From Bisporella sp. PMI_857 (lineage: Eukaryota; Ascomycota; Leotiomycetes; Helotiales; Helotiaceae), in assembly GCA_021307315.1 (NCBI GenBank), contig JAJSPD010000026.1:372001-436000 (forward strand): a DNA stretch of 64,000 bases, given 5' to 3'. This document shows, piece by piece, positions 49,846-61,552 of this stretch; position 1 is the stretch's first letter, and each line of letters begins with the position of its first letter. The notes beneath the pieces were generated by a model. The model did no database searches and was not told the DNA's origin. It worked only from the letters and a program-made list of their open reading frames with translations. The translations under genes and the position numbers were made by a program.

Positions 49846-51219
49846 ATTAAGCACTCTCTACATTGATATTTAGCGTTGGCGTTCGGCGGGTCTGGGATTA
49901 CTGCATGTATCCCATATTGGGTATACCTTCCTTTGGTTGATATGATAATGTATATATGAACTAAGTAGGACCTCTCTCTTGTAGGAGATGATGGGCAGTA
50001 TATATGACTACACATTGGCAAGGTATTGCAATGAATTGGATCGGGCATTCAAAGGATATATAAAGAAATGAAATAGCAATATATCTCAATAGTTTTCATT
50101 TTCTCTTTTTTTGGACTACGTTGTCTTGCTTCCAACGGTCCACCAGTGAACGGATGCCAGGATCGAACCCGACCGTGGGTACCACTGGAGGATTTCTCCA
50201 AACATCGGATGGACCCGGTCCAACCCAATATAAAGCCTTGGAACATACAATATGCTGAGAGTCGGTGAAGATAAACTATCCTCGTTTTTATGTAGCAAGG
50301 GCGGACATCAGTGAAGCAAATTAAAGTGCAAGTCGGTTGTCGCCATCATCAATGGTAACGCTCCCGTTTTTCAGATGGAAGGGCATCGATATCATAAGAT
50401 ATCGAACGAAGCCTTTTCTGCCGGTCTTCCATCATCGCAGAAGCCAAGCTACCTCGCATACAATTCCGTCGCTGTTATCGCAACGTGGCTCCCCATTTGA
50501 CGATCCAGATGCGGCAAAGCAGAAACCCTTTCATCTGCTTCTTCTTCTTCCTCCTCCTCCGCCGCATGCCTGAGCACCGGAGCGCGCTCGAATCTCGCAT
50601 CCATGTCGGACGCCCATGGTTTTCGGAAGTAGATGGTGTCGAAGTCGGGCCTGTGGTAATTCCCGTCGTGGTATGTCTTGAGCTCAAGCGCTAGGCCTGC
50701 CCCCTTCGGTTTCGCCAATTTTCAGCTGTTGAGTGACTAGCCGGGGACCCTGAGACGAGGGAATTGAGCATAGAGATGATATCGAGTCGTACGTAGAGCA
50801 AGACATAGAAGCTTGTGCGATTTTTGCGAATACTGGAATGTCAGAAAGGCGGGTGCAGTGCCTGATATCACTTCGGGGTAGAAATGTAACAATCTATGCT
50901 ACCTATCCAAGCCTAAGAAGGACCCCAAAACGGACTCACCTGGAATTTCATATGGCACCAAAAACAGGTTCCCAATGGTATGGTCTTAGTCCGTTGGAGG
51001 TGGGGATATCTTTTTTTCAAGCGCTGATGCTTCTTTTCACCTTTAATGCTACCCAGAATTATTTGTGACAGACGCAGTCTCATTCCCTGCGGATGCCTAT
51101 AGGCGTATAGCTCGCAAGCATGTATGCAGAGCTTTCTGAGCAGGAGATTGAACATGAACCGCTCCTTTTTGGACAAGCTTCAGCTACACTGCGGCGCCTA
51201 TTCAATAATTAGCGTGTGG
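49846..51219. other. Spacer, possible gene remnant near 50.5 kb
   Basis: 3' ends of two convergent genes plus about 1 kb of unassigned sequence. A minus-strand open stretch at 50449-50718 (with RPDFDTIYFRKPW and an acidic EEEEEEE run) may be a fragment of a decayed gene, but no family could be named. Confidence 0.4.
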
Positions 51220-52149
51220 TCAGCAGATAACATGGTGGTTACTTGCCTTTTCACAAAGGGGGATGATTTCTCTGGTAGGCATTCTCGAGAGCCTCTCCGG
51301 CCTATAAGGAATATATTCCGGCAAGCCATGAGGTATATAAACAGGCGGCCTAAATACGGAAGGCGGCCACTGCTCAATAGCCCACAAATAGGTGAGATAT
51401 TCGTAGCATATCGCCCTTAGTGTTTCCCATGAGATAGTCCAGCTCTCTGTTCGACAGAGCATAAAAGATTCATAAGCAAAACGGTACTCCGTGCCTAGTT
51501 TATATTTTGTTACTCTAGAACAAGCCTTCCAGCTAGTCCACAGATCAACACTGTTTGCATATAGGTTTTGAGCAGAGTTGTCGACTGGCCTTTGCTGTTG
51601 TGGAGGAGCCGAATGAGGTTCAACAAAGTGGTACTCGAGATGATGTTCTGTCCTTTCCGATGGTATGTGGTATGACTGCCCTCGATGCCGGCTTTTGAGA
51701 GCCATATGCAGCTCAGCCTCCGTAACTTTCGAGATCATACCCTCGGAGCCCAGAATTGACCTAGCTTTATACCTCCCACCACGTTGGCAAGCTTCGCGAT
51801 CATTTGCTGTTAGTGTCTTCGAAGCTTGGTCCCAGTGATGGAAGTCATCGCATTGAAAACAATAGAGGTGCTGCTGAAAGTCGAGGCTGATCAGCCATCG
51901 CATTTCTCGTCTCTCCCAATACTCATGCCGGTCAACCCGATCATAAACATCATATACTGAATCATTGCGCAAAAGAGTTACACGATGTTGAGTACCAATT
52001 ATTTTCTCAAGAATCTGGGAGATTGTAGTGAGAATTGCTTTGGAAGAAATTGGTAAATAATCCGCAATCGCAAAAATCAACTCGTTCGGCAAACGCTCAA
52101 GAGGAGAAAGGGAAGATGTCGGCTCAAGGGACGGTTTTGAAGCAGCCAT
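51220..52149 (-). CDS. F-box-like domain protein
   Basis: Single exon, 309 residues, from the ATG giving MAASKPSLEPTSSLSPLERL. The N-terminal LERLPNELIFAIADYLPISS continues with KAILTTISQILEKIIGTQHR, a typical fungal F-box-like helix set (LP.EL...I..YL). A Trp/Tyr/Cys-rich region follows, HLYCFQCDDFHHWDQ, then GRYKARSILGSEGMISKVTE and RHRGQSYHIPSERTEHHLEY. This layout (F-box plus a CxxC and CKH-like segment) is common in uncharacterised fungal F-box proteins. It presumably links substrates to SCF; no substrate-binding repeats were recognised. No neighbour suggests a pathway. Confidence 0.65.
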   Translation of the reverse strand: MAASKPSLEPTSSLSPLERLPNELIFAIADYLPISSKAILTTISQILEKIIGTQHRVTLLRNDSVYDVYDRVDRHEYWERREMRWLISLDFQQHLYCFQCDDFHHWDQASKTLTANDREACQRGGRYKARSILGSEGMISKVTEAELHMALKSRHRGQSYHIPSERTEHHLEYHFVEPHSAPPQQQRPVDNSAQNLYANSVDLWTSWKACSRVTKYKLGTEYRFAYESFMLCRTESWTISWETLRAICYEYLTYLWAIEQWPPSVFRPPVYIPHGLPEYIPYRPERLSRMPTREIIPLCEKASNHHVIC

Positions 52150-55100
52150 GCTGAAATTCAGTGTATCTGGATTTGACGAGGGAGAAGGGTATCTAGACCT
52201 CTTAAACGAAACTGAGTACTTGACTCACGTTTTGACATGTACTTTGGATTGGATTTTACGTTTTGCCCAGATCCTACAACAATCCCTAATTTTTGAACCG
52301 GGGAAAACTGAGAGGCTGCAATCAACGGTCTGACAGGCTCGTCTTTGTGACAAAACCAATAATAGGTATCCATCTATACGTTAATATAACATCTAAAAAG
52401 GCCTTCAGTGTAAAACTTGGTGTAAGTTTGGAGTGCTGAAAGCATGATGTAAGGCTAAAGGATGTCATGCTTACAACTGCTAAGGCTGAGGTGGTGCTTC
52501 TAGAATGTAGTTAAGAGTATTATTTTTCACACTCATTCCGTATCATCAACGTAACATCGCCATCAGATTGATTCCTCGGAACCTGCATTCGCATTATAAG
52601 GGTGTGTTGTTAATGGGCTGGAAGAAGCCTCCTGAACTAGATTCTCTAGGAGCTCATCTGAACTATCCTTCACCCACGGCAGCCCGGCGAAAACTTGAAC
52701 GTAGACGGTGCATATTGCAGACGCCTCCTATGAAAGGACGTCACTTATTCTATTTGCTATGGTGGAAGTGCTGTCATTTCTTACTTTCTATTTTGTTATT
52801 TGATGTGTTGAAGGCTTGGGTGGGCATTCCCTACAAAGATTAGCCAAGTGATCTTCGACGTCCCAGCTATGGAGGCATCTTCCAAAACACCTGGACTAGT
52901 AATCTGCTATTTAGAAACTGTAAATTTGCTTGTTCGGCCCGAAACATTTATCGTGACCAGTGCTGTCAGTCCGAAGAAACACTAATCCTCCAGGCCAAGG
53001 GTCAAATATGTGGAATTGCAGCGTTTAAGATTGATACCGCACAATCTTGGCCCAGCACAATGTGATGTGCTCCTTGAACAACCATAACCTAAACTTTGAC
53101 TGTTGAGCATACAGAAGTATCATGCCTGTCGTTGGCATTTACCTCTACAGATTGCTATTACAATCTCCCTCTAGTATAGTATGTTGGTTCAGGAGCGAAA
53201 GCATGAGAAGGAGAGAGAGGAGCGGCCTGTTGAAGTGCGAAAGAGACTCTAGTAGCTTCGCGAATGATGGCGATGGCGATGGATGGACCAGGTCGGAACC
53301 CGCCGCTGCTCATAACGAAGAGCTCGATGCTGCTGTGATAAACTGGAGAATAAGCAATGAATGCCCTGGGGAAAAGAGGCGACAGAGCTACCACAGAAAC
53401 TGATGATTCTACTGCTACAAGAGAAAGGGAATAATTTGAAGTACACGATGCGATGAGATAACGAAGTTTCCCATTCCGATTCGCAATACGCCTTAGCTCA
53501 ATTGGAAATAAATAACCTATAATTAACTTTGGAAGAATTCACTTCCTGAGCTCAATGGGCCCTTCAAAATAACCATAATACCAAAGTTGAAGTTCAAAAA
53601 GGGTAATACATGATGAAGTACCTAAATGCCTATCAGTATGAGGTGTGTTGGATATACTTCTACTGTTCCGTGAGGCGACAATTTCGCCATCAAATACAAA
53701 TAGTTCTACAAACTTCTTCCTTTTCCTCCCTTGATGACCTCCATCCACAAACAAAGTTCCAACCCAAACTCCCCTCACGCCCGCAGAAGTAGTTACCTCA
53801 GCCACATTATCATAGCCTCAACGGGGATCTCGCGATTGTCACCGGCGCCGCTCGCCGCGGAGCTGTATGTTACTTTTGAGCCTGGAAATTTTGATTCTAC
53901 CGAGGTGTCAACGCTGGATTCACTAACCGCTGATTGTGAGCAAATTATGGATCCGGTTGGCTGATTTCTGGTTTTGGAGATGATGGGGTTTAAAGTGGAT
54001 GGGACGGGCTTGAATCTGACTTTGAGTGACTTTGCTTTGCGGCTTGCGAGTTGAGGGCTCGCTCTGCTTTCTGGGCTGTGGCGAGGAAGTCGGAGGACAT
54101 GTAGGTGATGAGCTCAAAATCTTGGTTTAATGATTTTATATAATTGATAGTACTCCGACGTGGAAGCAAGTAGCACCTGAAATGAATTGTTCGAAAATAA
54201 AGAAGAATTTAAGAGTATGAGATACTTTAAGAAAGACTGATGTAATGCTTTAAGGTGGTACCAGAAGATGTGCCTTGGATCGTCCCGACCCGTGGAGCCT
54301 CACCGATCTCTTACTAATCTTCATAACTATGCGCAATATGATTGGTGAATTGGCCCAAACAGATAGTTGGGCCGTTTCATGACGATGACAGGTCATTGAA
54401 TCCATTGTGCTCACTTCGCAACCCAGCACTTGCGAAAGGTCTTTCGCGTTCTAATATCCACCACACATCCAAAATCCCGGACTCTTGAAATTGATCATAC
54501 CCAAATGTTCGACGTCTCAGAGAATCTAGTCTTCTAATTCACGAAATGTGTATCTTTCTAACATGTCTCTAACTTTCTCTATCCTTGTCGTCTCAGTGAT
54601 GATTTAACTATCATCGTTCACTATTAACGTACGGAAATTTTTGCCACGATGCCAAAAATCTCAGTACCTTGAGGAACTTGTTGTATTGGAGGCTGTGGTG
54701 TTCTTGACAGCGGATATATCTCAGACTTATTGTATTAGGTGTCTATACTTGTATCATGCTGAAAATCTCTTCAACTATCAAATGTGGCTATAATAATCAA
54801 TCCCTGCCATCGTCGAGCTTGTTGCTGAGCATCTATAAAAGATAAATTAGAGGAAATTTCATATAGCCAATCGACCGATCATTGATAAGTAAGGATAATT
54901 GGAAGGAGATCAAAATATAGCCTCCAGAATACTATGTGGTTGACGACTCAAATGGTTAGTTATCTCCGCTACTCCCCGGACCCCACTCTTGCAATGCCGA
55001 TGAATACCCGATTGGCTAGCCCACAGCGATCGCCACCTACATATGCCCAGATGTTTTTCTCCACATCATCATGTAGATGTCCATTTTCATCTAATGCCTC

Positions 55101-55436
55101 CCCTCCATGCCTGAGCTCTAGACAAATAATGGAACAGCACCATATATTGACCACAGATGTTTCATATGGAAAACAATTAAGGCTGATGAAATAAACTGCC
55201 TTTGAGATTGCTCCATATGTCTGTCCCATCTCTAGAAGTCTATAAAAGCTGCATCAAGGGAGGAAATGCGTGGTTAATGTAAGAAAAATTTCCTGGGAGG
55301 CACTATCAACAATAGAAACTGATTATTATTGCCAAAGCGATAGTAGGCAAAATGTACTCTCCGTTCTTTAGACAGGTTTGCACCCCCTTAGTGTATCCTC
55401 ACCATTAAACGGTCGAGATCGAGAATATATATCTTC
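52150..55436. other. Long AT-rich spacer
   Basis: 3.3 kb without a supported gene. A minus-strand stretch at about 53800-54060 is open without stops but lacks a clear start and any domain. A minus-strand ORF at 54969-55229 is also unrecognised. May contain a small unknown gene or decayed sequence. Confidence 0.45.
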
Positions 55437-57529
55437 TCAAGCCACTTCGACACTTCCCCCTTGCTGAAGTCTCTGTACATCCGTCACATACTTCCGCATT
55501 TGCCGTGCAGGTATTCCCTTCTCATACATCTCATCAAGTTCGGCAGGATTGCGTTGTGAGGGCTCTGGCACATAGACAAATGCTCCAATAGTGCACACAA
55601 TTCCCGTGGCTAAAAACAGCCAAGCAGTCTTGTAACCCCAGTTCGCGCCATTCACATCCACTATTTTATGAGTTAGTCGCCGTTTTTATCGGTTATGGAT
55701 ATCATAGAGATCGCTTACGCATGATAGGTAGCGACGTGTTGAAAGTTAACCCAAATAGAACTGATGATCCGGCTGCCAACCCGGCGGTTCTAGCACGGAG
55801 CTTTTGCGATGCCACCTCGCCAACGAAAGCCCAGCCAAGACTACCAACTATCATCATTGTTAGCTTCAGGCGCACAAGGGATTTGAAAGGACGGAAACTT
55901 ACGGGCAACATTAAAGAAGGACCAGACACAGGCGGTAAATATGAGGAAATTCTTAAGAGCCCCCGTCTTGGGCACGAAGCCGAGAATACCTACAGCCAAC
56001 ATTGTGATAGTACAAACTATCGCAGAAATCAAAACTACTTTACGACGTCCGAATTTGTCAGTCAGAACGATGAGACAGATGGAAGTTACGAGAGCGATGA
56101 CGGCTATTTTGTCAAGTCAGTTGCTGCATAGAATGAGACCACCTGTAGTACTTACTTAGGATTGTGGTAATAAGAAATGCGTTTGTAAATCCGCTTTGCT
56201 TAAAGAAAAGGCTTGAATAGGTATTCAGGAAAGACAGCCCAGTAAGTTGTTGCGCGCACACTGGAAGTGCAGCTCCCAAAGTACGCACAGCGTTTTTTCC
56301 TTTGAAGCATTCGAGGTAAGAGCGCATCAGGTGCTTAAAGCCGCGATGGGTAAGTCCAAGCTCATGGAGTTCTCGTCTCTCCTCTAATATTGTATTTTTG
56401 ATGACTGCATACTCAACCTCGACATCGTACCCTTCAATGTTGCCGTTGATGCGACGGAGGGAGGCTTTTCCTCTCTCATCCTGGTCACGTTCGGCATAGT
56501 AAGCTGGAAGGAATATCAGCGTCAAACACTTCGGATAGGGAAGGGTACTGAAACTTCTCGTTCACTTACCTGCGGTCTCCGGGATCCAAAGGAAGATTGG
56601 CAACATGAGGCCCAAGAATCCCCACTGTGTCAAAATAGGAGTTAAAAAGTTAAGTGGGTCGGAATTTTGGGAAAAAGTGAGAAGAAGCGGCGCCAGGAAG
56701 CTCCCAATTCTGTTCCAGAATCCGTACGCGAATAACATAGCCCCACGGATGTTCACAGGTGCCCACTCAGTCACGTAGATTGGGAGAGTTGCTTGGAGAC
56801 ATCCGACCCCAATTCCTGCCAGAAGTTTTGCGCCAGCCCAATCCCTCCAGTTCCGCGCAGCAGTCTCAATGGCAATAGACTGAATAAAAGCGGCGAGAGT
56901 CAGTTAAACATCAGAAGAGCAGATAGCATAAGATCTGTATGGGCAGTGTCCCAATACTCACACCTGCAAGAATAGTCCAGAGCAAGTACATGGTCATCTT
57001 TCGGCCAATTCTGTCAGACACCGGGTTGAGAAGTACCATGCCAATAAGCTGTCCCAATGACTGTAACGCACCCCAAAGGGCAGTGTAATTAGCATCGAGA
57101 TCAATCTTTCCAGCGGCATTAGGAAATCCAAAATGATTGATGAAACCCTGGTTTGCGATGATGTTTCCTGCAATTTTGGTGTCAGTTCACAAGGAAAATT
57201 AACAAAGAAATCAGCAAGAATAATGCAAAATGGCATAGTCTCACCATTCAAACTGATTTGGTAGCCGTCTGCTCCAGCTGCTATGCACATCAGGTTACAG
57301 ACCAGCACCGCCTACAGGATTCCGTTAGCAAAGCCCTCTCCTTTATAAGTTAACATTCACATGCCTTCCAAAATCTCTTGACAGTTTCCCATAGCCCTAG
57401 CCGATCAAGAGACGACTTGAGAATTGCGTGTTGCGGCTTGGTAGCGGGCTGGTCCCCTTCCAAGTGCAAAGCAGTGTGCTCAAGCTCAATGGCGAGCTTA
57501 TCCGAGTTGGTTGCATTAGGGTTAGCCAT
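55437..57529 (-). CDS. MFS sugar transporter (sugar:H+ symporter family)
   Basis: Plasma-membrane sugar importer. ATG at 57529 gives MANPNATNSDKLAIELEH. About eight exons; family motifs are in order: VSDRIGRKMTMYLLW (loop 2-3, GRK), IFLWIPETA, and a central cytosolic loop with YYAERDQDERGKASLRRING. Then CAQQLTGLSFLNTYSSLFFK (QQLTG in TM7), WAFVGEVASQKLRARTAGLA in TM10, and VYVPEPSQRNPAELDEMYEKG, matching the PETKG-ExxE(M/L)YE region. It resembles alpha-glucoside permeases (Mal-type) more than hexose carriers, but substrate cannot be read from sequence. The first intron (57364-57312) needs a GC-AG boundary to stay in frame. Divergent from the rhamnosidase gene, so rhamnose or a rhamnoside is a reasonable guess for the cargo. 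Exon borders are only partly resolved. Confidence 0.85.
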
Positions 57530-58271
57530 GAGACGACTATGGTGCCTTCGATGGCGATTGATAATTTATAAAAGAGCTTTTGATGGCGAAAGGGGAATAT
57601 GCATCTCAAGTAGGAAAGACATTTACCTTCATGGCCGGTGGGATACTGGTAATATACCTCGAGGATGGTCGGGTTCGGTAGATGATGCTGCGACGGCGAT
57701 GTTGAATTTGGCTGGGCTGGCTGGGCAGAAGATATAACACAGAGGGGTTGAAAGCTAGCATTGGTATACTTTACAATTAGCCAACTCCACTCAATGGAGT
57801 GGGCCAAGCCCCGGGGAGTTGCGGAGATTTGGGCAGAACAGTGGAGAACCCCGGTTTCCAGGGAGAATGAAAGGATTGCGGGATGCGGGGATGCGGGGGA
57901 CTACCCTGAAAGTATATGACAAGGTGTCAGGTGACTAGGCTATCGACGTACCACTCTATACAAAATCACTTCTCCATCGGGCTTTGGGTTCGGGACAACA
58001 TATAACGAACCGACCGGGCTAGTTCGGATAACATAGCCACCGAGGCTATGGTAGAAGAGGGATTATTGTAATAGGAGCTCGTTAGTTCAGTCCTGGATGC
58101 CTATGTATATGTATCTGCTGAACTGGCGCCTTTCGTAACTCGAAACCAGAATAGTGCAGTAAATTGGCAAGTTTAGCTTTTCTTGGTCTCAAAGCTACGA
58201 ACTGCTGATGCTTGAGAAGTCATAGCCCGTCTAGTATAGAAATTCTTTAGTCCTTTAAGCTACGCCCTACA
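57530..58271. promoter_or_regulatory. Divergent promoter, transporter / rhamnosidase
   Basis: 742 bp between divergent starts. It carries five CreA-type SYGGRG matches or near-matches: CCGGGG (57811), GCGGAG (57821), GCGGGA (57878), GCGGGG (57885) and GCGGGG (57893). The last three form a tandem G-rich repeat. TTCGG occurs twice, separated by CGAACCGACCGGG (about 57986-58036), the kind of clustered CGG/CCG half-sites bound by Zn2Cys6 regulators. CreA is the fungal carbon-catabolite repressor. All sites are seen; their activity is inferred. Confidence 0.45.
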
Positions 58272-61032
58272 ATGTCACTCTCCATATACCAGCTCAGCGC
58301 AGAGCATCACCATGACGGCTTTGGCATCTCCTCCCACAAACCACGACTTTCCTGGCGCTTCAATTCCACAAGATTGAGATGTTGGAAGCAAGCTTCATAT
58401 GACATTAAGATTGTCAGAAAAGGAAAAGAAGAATCATTCCACGTCGACTCGCCGGAGTCAGTTCTGGTCCCCTGGCCTTCCTCACCATTATTATCACGAG
58501 AATCTGCCTCGATCCGAGTCCGTGCCACTGGGAAGGATGGATTATCCACTGAATGGGCTAGTCTTAACATCGAAGTCGCGCTTTTAGAGCGTACAGACTG
58601 GATATCTAAACTCATCTCAGGTCCGCCACAGCCCATCGATGCCCCTAAACGCCCCTTTCGCCTTCGCAAATCTTTCACTTGTCATCATATAGGTCCCGCC
58701 CGCCTGTACGCTACTGCTCATGGGCTGTACGAGGTTGAAATCAATGGCAAGGTAGTCGGTGACCAGGTTCTTGCACCTGGATGGCAATCTTACAAGCACC
58801 GTCTTCACTACCAAGTGTACGATATCACACCTCTCTTGGAGGAAGGCGACAATGTCATCGGTGCTTCCGTTGGCGAGGGATGGTTCGCAGGTAGGCTGGG
58901 AAGGCCGAGTAATTCTAATATATGGGGAGATCGCCTCGGCTTTCTTGCACAGGTGGAGGTAGATGGAAAGGCGGTATGTGTTACCGACGACAGTTGGGAA
59001 TACCTACAAAGTCCCATAATTTCTTCCGAAATCTATGATGGCGAGGTCATTGATACCAACCTTCAGGATCTCTTCTGGACTATACCCTCCCAGCTAGCAA
59101 CAAAAGTTGAGCAAAAAGCTGAAGTACTGGCCTTCCCAAACGCCGAGTTGATAGCTCCTGATGTTGCTCCAGTAAGACGAATACTGGAAATTAAGCCTAT
59201 AGAGATTATTTCCACTCCCAAAGGTAAAAAGGTACTTGACTTTGGCCAAAATCTGGCTGGGTGGTTGAGGATTGAGAAAGATATATCTGATCATGAGGGA
59301 GGGGAGCTCTTGATTAAACATGCAGAGGTTCTGGAGCATGGAGAACTTGGAACACGCCCACTGAGAACCGCAAAAGCACAAACCGTGATCAAGATGGGCG
59401 GGAAGACCAAAGGATATGAGCCAAAATTTACCTTTTATGGATTTAGGTAAGACCTTTCTTATCTACAGTTATTATCATCTATACCTACTAACGTAAGCCT
59501 CAAGGTACGCGGAAATATCTGGATACGATTCTCTTACACTGGATGATTTCACTGCCATTGCAATTTCAACAGACCTCCGCCAGACTGGCACCTTCGAATG
59601 CTCACACCCATTAGTGAACCAGCTTCATAAAAACACTGTCTGGTCCATGCGCGACAACTTCGTATCTGTCCCTACAGACTGTCCCCAGCGCGATGAACGT
59701 TTAGGCTGGACGGGTGACATACAAGTCTTTGCACCAACAGCGAACTATCTGTTTGATACTTCGGCATTCCTTAGTTGCTGGCTGCGAGATCTGGAGGTTG
59801 AGCAGAAAGATGCTAGTGGCGTTGTTCCCTGGATAGTTCCTAGCGTCCCATTTACCATGTCTCGGCAGAATCGTCCCGCTGCCATTTGGGCAGACTGTTC
59901 CATTATCACACCCTGGGATCTGTATATCACATTTGGCGATGAGTCTATTCTTGAAGTGCAGTGGGAAAGTATGTGTCTTTGGCTGGATGAAGGAATCCCT
60001 CGGGATGAGAAAGGTTTCTATAGAACGACAAACCCTCAATTTGCTGACTGGCTGGATCCGCGAGCGCCTCCTGCATTCCCTGGCCATTCAGTTACAGACC
60101 CATTCTTGGTCGCCAATGCATACCTCATCTATGTGACGGACCTGGCAGCTAAAATTGGTAATATCATTGGAAAGTCAGAGGCTGCGGCTAGGTACGCCAG
60201 CCAAGCGTCGGGGCTGTTGGATATGTTTCTGGCAGAATACTTGACGCCGAACGGTCGTTTGATATCTGATACGCAGACTGCATATTCTCTTGTACTGCGC
60301 TTTGGTATCCTTCCAGAGAGAAATCTAAACGTAGCCAAGTCAAGGCTGGATTGGATTACTAGATGGGAGATGTTCAAGATTACAACCGGTTTCGCTGGAA
60401 CACCAATCATCTTACAAGTGCTGGCAGACAACGGCATGCTGAATTTAGCGTACCGGATGTTAGAGGAAACTGAAGATCCGAGTTGGTTGTACCCTGTGAA
60501 TATGGGAGCCACGACTATTGTAAGTTTCATACCTACGACTAAATTCTTGCCTATTGCTTTGGGGGCTATGCCTTGTTAACGTTTCATGCTTTCATAGTGG
60601 GAGCGCTGGAACTCCATGCTTCCAGATGGAACTATTAATCCAGGACAAATGACCTCTTTTAATCATTACGCCCTCGGCTCAGTCTGTGCTTTCCTGCACA
60701 ACATAGTTGGAGGACTTTCGTCTTCCTCCCCCGGTTGGAAAACCGCGCTCGTAAAGCCTCAGCCCGGCGGGACCATTCGTTCTGCGGCTACCTCGTTTGA
60801 CTCTCCTTATGGCACGTACTCCGTATCCTGGAAATGCGAAGAGTCTACCATGGTGACACAGGTGATAGTACCGCCGAACGGTGAGGCTAGGGTTGTTCTT
60901 AATGGTATAGATGAGGTCGTGGGAAGTGGCCAGTTTGTTTACACGACTATTTGGGAAGCAGATCCAAATTGGCCTCCAGCACACATTCAAGGGCCACAAG
61001 GTTCGCCGGTAAAGAAGTCTCAGTCGTCTTAA
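58272..61032 (+). CDS. Alpha-L-rhamnosidase, GH78
   Basis: Hydrolyses terminal alpha-L-rhamnose from rhamnosides such as plant flavonoid glycosides and pectin side chains. Three exons (58272-59446, 59505-60519, 60598-61032) give 874 residues. No signal peptide (MSLSIYQLSAEHHHDGFGIS), so probably intracellular. The N-terminal beta domains include LSWRFNS, LYATAHGLYEVEINGKVVGD and PGWQSYKHRLHYQVYDITPL. The (alpha/alpha)6 domain has CPQRDERLGWTGD with the general-acid Glu456, then RPAAIWADCSIITPWDLYIT, and a second acidic site in TTIWERWNSMLPDG. The C-terminal beta domain ends SSPGWKTALVKPQPGG. The first intron ends in AAG (59502-59504). Transporter on the left and a second GH78-like gene on the right point to a rhamnoside catabolic cluster. 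Substrate linkage not readable. Confidence 0.93.
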
Positions 61033-61552
61033 TGCCAAAATCCGGTAGACACAAAGGAATTCATAATTATATATAAATGTAACTTTTAAGACAAAAAGCA
61101 AGCACACTTTCAACTCTTTGGACAAAAAAACCAAATGCTACAGTGAGACGAAATATAGCTGAATATGCAAGTGACCAAGAGTAGCAACCTGGAGCATCGT
61201 TTCGGTCTCACGTTCATTATGGGACTTCCCAGGATTCTCGAAGCATACCTCATGCCACGAAACAGGAGTTGCGGGGAAGACCGGAACTGCCAAGGGAACG
61301 GTGTCTCTGGGCGGCCGAAGTTTACCCGACATATATCCACCTACAGCCAAGCCGCTCAGCTTGTATACTTGAATGCATGTCAGTGTGTACAGCTTTCCCG
61401 GTACCTATTAACCCGGGTTATTGAGCTCCGTGCAAGAAGGCAAATATGTGGAGCTCAAGTAAGGTTATCAATGCAAAAACCCCTGTTTCTTTCACGGCCT
61501 AGGAGACTAAAGGGGGAGCAGTATTCGTGTAATTTGAACAATAACATCCATA
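61033..61552. other. Spacer between the two GH78 genes
   Basis: 520 bp separating two plus-strand genes: 3' end of the first and promoter of the second. A short ORF here has no domain. Confidence 0.6.

Noticed and set aside
50150..50240. tRNA-like B box (GGGTTCGATCC on the minus strand)
   Set aside because: The T-stem does not pair and no A box or acceptor stem can be formed around it.
53485..53520. tRNA A-box-like TTAGCTCAATTGG
   Set aside because: No B box follows within tRNA distance and no cloverleaf is possible.
53815..53865. Short-chain dehydrogenase-like GDLAIVTGAARRG on the plus strand
   Set aside because: Only about 14 codons before stops, with no downstream YxxxK or Rossmann continuation; probably chance.
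54969..55229. 86-codon minus-strand ORF (DDVEKNIWAYVGGDRCG)
   Set aside because: No domain recognised, overlaps a plus-strand ORF of equal length, and no upstream exon found.
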